Below the pieces are notes generated by a model. The model saw only the letters and a list, made by a program, of their open reading frames with translations. It was not told the origin of the DNA and made no database searches. Positions 7,111 through 10,681 of a stretch of DNA of 10,681 nucleotides are shown here, in pieces. The position numbers and the translations under genes are program-made. The stretch lies in contig CAMDGT010000020.1 of NCBI GenBank assembly GCA_945898025.1, positions 1 to 10,681 on the forward strand, in the 5' to 3' direction. The stretch's first letter is position 1, and each line of letters begins with the position of its first letter. Source of the stretch: Rickettsia typhi. GTDB taxonomy: Bacteria; Pseudomonadota; Alphaproteobacteria; Rickettsiales; UBA1997.

Positions 7111-7686
7111 ATGATTTTACTAATCGATAATTACGACAGCTTTACTTTTAATCTTTATCACTATGCTTTAGAAGTTAGTAATCAAGAGGTGTTAGTTAAA
7201 AGAAATGACAAAATATCAATTGCCGAAATATCAGAAATTAATCCAGAATCAATAATTCTATCTCCAGGCCCTTGCACTCCAAACGAAGCTGGAATATGCC
7301 TTGATGTTATTAGGAATTTTAAAGATGCAATACCTATTTTAGGAGTTTGTCTTGGACATCAAGCGATAGGACAAGCCTTTGGTGGCAAAATCATCAAAAC
7401 ACATCCTATGCACGGAAAAGTGAGTAAAATTAATCATAATCAAAAAGGTTTATTTAAAGATATACCTTCTCCCTTCGAGGCAACTCGTTATCACTCATTA
7501 ATTATTGAAAAATCAACCTGCCCTACAGAAATTGAAATTACAGCAACAACTGAAGATGGGATAATAATGGCAATTGAACATAAAGAACATAAAATATTTG
7601 GAGTTCAATTTCATCCAGAGTCAATATTATCAGAATTTGGACATCAAATAATAAAAAATTTTTTCACCATTTCAAAAACTAAATAA
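7111..7686 (+). CDS. pabA: Glutamine amidotransferase subunit of anthranilate / aminodeoxychorismate synthase (TrpG/PabA)
   Basis: This class I (triad) glutaminase releases ammonia from glutamine for a partner that aminates chorismate: TrpE (tryptophan) or PabB (folate). The 191 residues are the normal length for the free-standing form. Visible motifs are LLIDNYDSFTFNL at 3-15, SPGPCTPNEAG at 51-61, the nucleophile Cys80 in GVCLGHQAIGQAFGG, MHGKVS at 100-105, TRYHSLII at 125-132, and the His168-Glu170 pair in GVQFHPESIL. The sequence does not separate TrpG from PabA; the symbol is chosen because no trp genes lie nearby, and one protein may serve both enzymes. It begins 30 nt after atpG on the same strand and is probably cotranscribed with the ATP synthase genes, an unusual setting. 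Its end faces rsmG across 41 nt. Confidence 0.93.
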   Translation: MILLIDNYDSFTFNLYHYALEVSNQEVLVKRNDKISIAEISEINPESIILSPGPCTPNEAGICLDVIRNFKDAIPILGVCLGHQAIGQAFGGKIIKTHPMHGKVSKINHNQKGLFKDIPSPFEATRYHSLIIEKSTCPTEIEITATTEDGIIMAIEHKEHKIFGVQFHPESILSEFGHQIIKNFFTISKTK

Positions 7687-7699
7687 CAAGATAGTTTTT
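7674..7699. terminator. Candidate bidirectional terminator between convergent genes
   Basis: A perfect 8-bp inverted repeat, AAAAACTA (7674-7681) and TAGTTTTT (7692-7699), with a 10-nt loop spans the stop codon of the amidotransferase gene. Each strand reads A-tract, stem, U-tract, so it could end transcripts from both sides: the plus-strand ATP synthase run and the minus-strand pepA-murA-rsmG run, whose stop codon is at 7728. The stem has only one G-C pair, so the call is weak, but the position is right. Confidence 0.35.
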
Positions 7700-7727
7700 A
7701 TTTTATACGAGAAAATGTTTTTATTAG

Positions 7728-8357
7728 TTACTTTTTAGTTATATTACTAATCTCGACAATATAGCTAACATTAGAAGTTATGCTTTGATGAAGAATGTAA
7801 TCAAAGTTAAATATTTTTTTAGCATCTTGCAACTCTGATTCAAAATTTTTTCCCTTTAAAAAAAGGCAATAACCATCTTTATTTAATAATTTAAGACTAT
7901 ATTCAAGTAATTTTTCTAAAGACGCCAAAGCACGAGAAATTATGCAATCAAACGGAAATTGATTTATTTCTTCAATTTTACGATTATGAACTGTTATTTT
8001 ATTTTTCGATATTTTTCTTGCCAACCTTAAAAATTCACATTTACGAAATGATTTTTCGATTAGGTGAATCTCTTTTATTCCTGCTATTGATAAAACTAAA
8101 CCCGGTAAACCAGCTCCACATCCAAGATCTGCAAATTTATGATTTTCGCTTTTTATAAATTTAAATAACTGTATGGAATCAACAATATGGCGATTCCATA
8201 CATCTTCAGTAGTTGATTTTCCTATTAAATTAACTTTTTTATTTTCTTCAATTAACAAATCAACAAATTCTTCAAGAGAATTTTTACTTGATTCGTCAAT
8301 AATTTTAAATTTTTCTATCTCAGCAAATGCTTGCTCTTTTTTTGTAATAATATTCAT
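7728..8357 (-). CDS. rsmG: 16S rRNA (guanine-527 N7) methyltransferase
   Basis: RsmG (GidB) uses S-adenosylmethionine to methylate N7 of G527 in the 530 loop of 16S rRNA; loss of this mark is linked to low-level streptomycin resistance in several bacteria. The 209 residues match the family. Motifs: KVNLIGKST at 41-49, WNRHIVDSIQL at 54-64, the SAM-binding FADLGCGAGLPGLVLSI at 75-91, an acidic residue at the end of the next strand (IHLIEKS, Glu101), CIISRALASLEKL at 138-150, and LFLKGKN at 165-171. Its ATG is 2 nt after the murA stop codon, which implies coupling. In many bacteria rsmG stands beside mnmG and parA; that partnership is absent on the side visible here. Confidence 0.94.
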   Translation of the reverse strand: MNIITKKEQAFAEIEKFKIIDESSKNSLEEFVDLLIEENKKVNLIGKSTTEDVWNRHIVDSIQLFKFIKSENHKFADLGCGAGLPGLVLSIAGIKEIHLIEKSFRKCEFLRLARKISKNKITVHNRKIEEINQFPFDCIISRALASLEKLLEYSLKLLNKDGYCLFLKGKNFESELQDAKKIFNFDYILHQSITSNVSYIVEISNITKK

Positions 8358-8359
8358 TT

Positions 8360-9649
8360 TTAATATGATATTTTAATATCTGCACCGCAAGAAATAAGTT
8401 TTTCTGCTAATCTTTCATAACCTCTTTCTAAATGATGAAGTTGAGTAATCGTTGTTTCGCCATTAGCAACAAGAGCAGCAAGAACCAAACAAACCGATGC
8501 TCTTAAGTCAGTTGCCATAACTTCAGCTCCATTAAGATTCTTAACCCCTTTAACTATAGCAATTTTACCTCTAATTTCGATATCAGCCCCCATTCTTGCT
8601 AGTTCAGAGATATGCATAAAACGATTTTCAAAAATATTTTCTTCAATTACAGATGTTCCATCAGCAACAGCCATTAAAGCCATAAATTGAGCTTGCATGT
8701 CAGTAGGAAAGCCCGGGAAAGGACTGGTAGAAATATTGATTGATTTAATTTTAGAAGAGACTCTTTTTACCTCAATTTCATCTTTAGAAATTTGAGTTAA
8801 TAAACCGCCAGAAGCTTCTAAATCTTCTTTTAAACCACTAAATAGCCACGGCTCAATATTTTGCAATATAATTTTACCATTAGTAATTAAAGATGCAATT
8901 GCATAGGTTCCCGCCTCAATTCTATCTGCAATCACTTTATGTTTGGTTCCGCTTAATTTATCGACTCCAACTATTTTTACTTGAGGAGTTCCTGCTCCAA
9001 CTATTTTTGCACCCATTGCATTAAGGCATTTTGCCAAATCGATAATTTCTGGTTCACAGGCTGCATTATTGATTACAGTTTCACCTACCGCAAGCGAAGC
9101 CGCCATCATTGTATTTTCAGTTGCTCCTACTGATATTTTTTCAAAATGAATTTCTGCTCCTTTAAGCCTACCATTAACAGATGCTTCTATATAGCCACCT
9201 ACTAATTCTATTTTTGCACCCAATTTTTCCATTGCTTTGAGATGCAAATCAACGGGCCTAGTTCCAATAGCACAACCCCCCGGAAGAGAAACCCTAGCCT
9301 TACCAACTCTAGCTAGCAATGGCCCTAGAATAAATATTGAGGCTCGCATTTTACAAACTAGATCGTATGAAGCAACGGGATTAGTTACTTCAATGGCCTG
9401 TAATTTCATAACTCTACCTTGATGACCTTCATCAGATTCAGAGCCATCTAAAAAAACTTCTACCCCTATTGAACCAAGTAAGGTAGCCATGTTCGCTATA
9501 TCAGAAACTTGAGGAATATTAGTTAAAATCAAAGGTTCTTCAGTTAGTATTGAAGCAACCATCAATGGCAATGTTGCATTTTTTGCTCCCGCAATTGCAA
9601 TTTTACCAAATAAGCCTTTATTGTTGCCAGTAATTATTAATTTTTTCAT
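8360..9649 (-). CDS. murA: UDP-N-acetylglucosamine 1-carboxyvinyltransferase
   Basis: MurA transfers enolpyruvate from phosphoenolpyruvate to UDP-GlcNAc, the first committed step of peptidoglycan synthesis, in the cytosol. The 429 residues are the usual length. The substrate-binding GAKNATLP is at 21-28 (Lys23, Asn24); the catalytic cysteine, Cys126, is in LPGGCAIGTRPVDLHL, so this is the fosfomycin-sensitive type rather than the aspartate variant; ADRIEAGTYA is at 241-250, FPGFPTDMQAQFMAL at 311-325, the ENIFENRFMHISELARMGA segment at 337-355, and DLRAS at 381-385. All are intact. It lies between pepA (4 nt upstream) and rsmG (2 nt downstream). An intact murA implies that this organism makes peptidoglycan or at least its precursor. 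No Shine-Dalgarno sequence precedes the ATG. Confidence 0.97.
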   Translation of the reverse strand: MKKLIITGNNKGLFGKIAIAGAKNATLPLMVASILTEEPLILTNIPQVSDIANMATLLGSIGVEVFLDGSESDEGHQGRVMKLQAIEVTNPVASYDLVCKMRASIFILGPLLARVGKARVSLPGGCAIGTRPVDLHLKAMEKLGAKIELVGGYIEASVNGRLKGAEIHFEKISVGATENTMMAASLAVGETVINNAACEPEIIDLAKCLNAMGAKIVGAGTPQVKIVGVDKLSGTKHKVIADRIEAGTYAIASLITNGKIILQNIEPWLFSGLKEDLEASGGLLTQISKDEIEVKRVSSKIKSINISTSPFPGFPTDMQAQFMALMAVADGTSVIEENIFENRFMHISELARMGADIEIRGKIAIVKGVKNLNGAEVMATDLRASVCLVLAALVANGETTITQLHHLERGYERLAEKLISCGADIKISY

Positions 9650-9653
9650 TCAT

Positions 9654-10681
9654 CTATTCGTAGTTGTCGACAATAAATTGATTTAAGAGTCGTAATCCAA
9701 AACCAGTAGCCCCTTTAATGGCAAAACTATCACCCTTACCTTTCCAAGCTACCCCAGCTATATCTAGATGAGCCCACTTTATTTCATTCTTTGCTTCATT
9801 TTCTTTATCAACAATGAATCTTTTTAGAAATTGGGCGGCGGTTATACTTCCCGCGCCTCTGCCACTACCAACATTTTTCATATCCGCAATATCAGAATTT
9901 ATCATCTCGTCATAGGCATCGCCAAGAGGCATTCTCCAGAGGTTTTCTTCTGTTTTTAAACCAGCACTTATAAGCTGTTTAGAGAGATTATCATCGTTAG
10001 AAAACATTCCCCCGTAAATATCTGACAAAGATACAACTATTGCACCAGTTAAGGTGGCTAAATCGACAATTAATTCAGGATTAAATTTAGTTTTAGTATA
10101 ATATAAGGCATCAGCAAGAACTAATCTACCTTCTGCATCGGTATTGATTATCTCAATAGTTTGACCAGACATTGATTTTACGACATCCCCCGGTCTTTGA
10201 GCATTGCCAGAAGGCATATTTTCAACCAAACCAACTACTCCAATAGCATTTACTTTTGCTTTTCTTTGAGCGAGAAGACGAAGCAAACCGACAACTACAG
10301 CAGAACCAGCCATATCAGTTTTCATATCTTCCATATTGTTTGCTGGTTTTAGAGATATTCCTCCCGTATCGAAAGTTACTCCCTTACCAACAAAAGCAAG
10401 TGGAGCATTGCCTTTTTTTCCGCCATTCCATTTCAAAACTATCAATTGTGATTTTTTGTCACTACCTTGACCAACTCCTAGCAATGCATTCATACCTAGT
10501 TTTGCCATCTGTTTTTCATCAAGAATTTCTATCTCTAAACCTTCTTGCTCTAATTCTTTGCATATTTCAGCATAAGATTCTGGATGAAGCTTGTTAGCAG
10601 GCTCAGAAACAAGATCTCTAACAAAAAAGACATTATTAGCAATAGTTTCAAATGATTTAAAGCTTGATTTTGCAGAAACGA
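9654..10681 (-). CDS. pepA: Leucyl aminopeptidase (M17 family), 5' end outside window
   Basis: M17 aminopeptidases are cytosolic hexamers with two metal ions that remove N-terminal residues from peptides. The frame is open to the right edge, giving 341 residues; the usual length is about 500, so roughly 150 N-terminal residues lie outside. The ATG at 10508 is internal: the residues before it contain FVRDLVSEPANKLHPESYA, the conserved start of the catalytic domain. Counting from that Met, metal and active-site motifs are GKGVTFDTGGISLKP (Lys42, Asp47), MEDMKTDMAG (Asp65), and the family signature NTDAEGRL at 122-129 (Asp124, Glu126, Arg128). The end, GATGFGLRLLNQFI, is typical. Some PepA proteins also bind DNA (Xer recombination, carAB control), but nothing here tests that. 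It is the first visible gene of the pepA-murA-rsmG run, 4 nt before murA. Confidence 0.95.
   Translation of the reverse strand, partial: VSAKSSFKSFETIANNVFFVRDLVSEPANKLHPESYAEICKELEQEGLEIEILDEKQMAKLGMNALLGVGQGSDKKSQLIVLKWNGGKKGNAPLAFVGKGVTFDTGGISLKPANNMEDMKTDMAGSAVVVGLLRLLAQRKAKVNAIGVVGLVENMPSGNAQRPGDVVKSMSGQTIEIINTDAEGRLVLADALYYTKTKFNPELIVDLATLTGAIVVSLSDIYGGMFSNDDNLSKQLISAGLKTEENLWRMPLGDAYDEMINSDIADMKNVGSGRGAGSITAAQFLKRFIVDKENEAKNEIKWAHLDIAGVAWKGKGDSFAIKGATGFGLRLLNQFIVDNYE

Noticed and set aside
10506..10508. ATG as the start of pepA
   Set aside because: The frame stays open to the window edge and the 57 upstream codons encode the conserved RDLVSEPANKLHPES segment, so this Met is internal and the gene is cut by the window.
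10256..10597. Plus-strand open frame within pepA, and similar shadows at 6577-6768, 8173-8376 and 9237-9422
   Set aside because: Each lies fully or mostly inside a well-supported gene on the other strand and has no motif or start signal of its own.
1..10681. Mobile elements, CRISPR arrays, tRNA or rRNA genes, phage or defence genes
   Set aside because: I looked for terminal inverted repeats, regularly spaced repeats, clover-leaf tRNA motifs and transposase or nuclease motifs on both strands and found none.

Overview
The window looks like a piece of a compact, AT-rich (about 30% GC, estimated by eye) alphaproteobacterial chromosome. This rests on an IalB-family protein, the F1-ATPase order atpH-atpA-atpG, and the alphaproteobacterial look of ProA, AtpA and AtpG. 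Low GC and tight gene packing suggest a streamlined or host-associated lineage, such as a Rickettsiales- or SAR11-like group. The presence of proA, a TrpG/PabA amidotransferase and murA shows that it still makes proline (or part of that route), folate or tryptophan, and peptidoglycan. The exact taxon cannot be fixed from this sequence.

Layout. (1) Positions 1-2345, minus strand: an uncharacterised 100-residue acidic protein, then ispB (long-chain polyprenyl diphosphate synthase), ialB-like (overlapping ispB by 23 nt) and a YihY/BrkB-type membrane protein that runs off the left edge. (2) Positions 2346-2597: a divergent AT-rich intergenic region with a good minus-strand promoter candidate, a terminator-like hairpin pointing the 'wrong' way, and weak plus-strand -10 boxes. 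(3) Positions 2598-3857, plus strand: proA, with no proB beside it. (4) Positions 3858-4050: a gap with a promoter candidate. (5) Positions 4051-7686, plus strand: atpH-atpA-atpG followed 30 nt later by a class I glutamine amidotransferase (trpG/pabA), in the place where atpD-atpC normally stand. (6) Positions 7728-10681, minus strand, convergent with the previous block: pepA (5' end outside the window), murA and rsmG, separated by 4 and 2 nt.

How the genes fit together. They are housekeeping: quinone side-chain and carrier-lipid supply (IspB), peptidoglycan precursor synthesis (MurA), the F1 part of ATP synthase, proline and chorismate-derived metabolism, ribosome modification (RsmG) and peptide turnover (PepA). 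I see no mobile element, tRNA, rRNA, CRISPR array, phage gene or defence system, and no new biological system that I can defend. The points most worth a second look are the broken ATP synthase operon, the unrecognised 100-residue protein, the near-identical 25-bp repeat shared by the proA leader and the atpH coding region, the orphan hairpin at 2418-2454, and the lack of Shine-Dalgarno sequences before every start.
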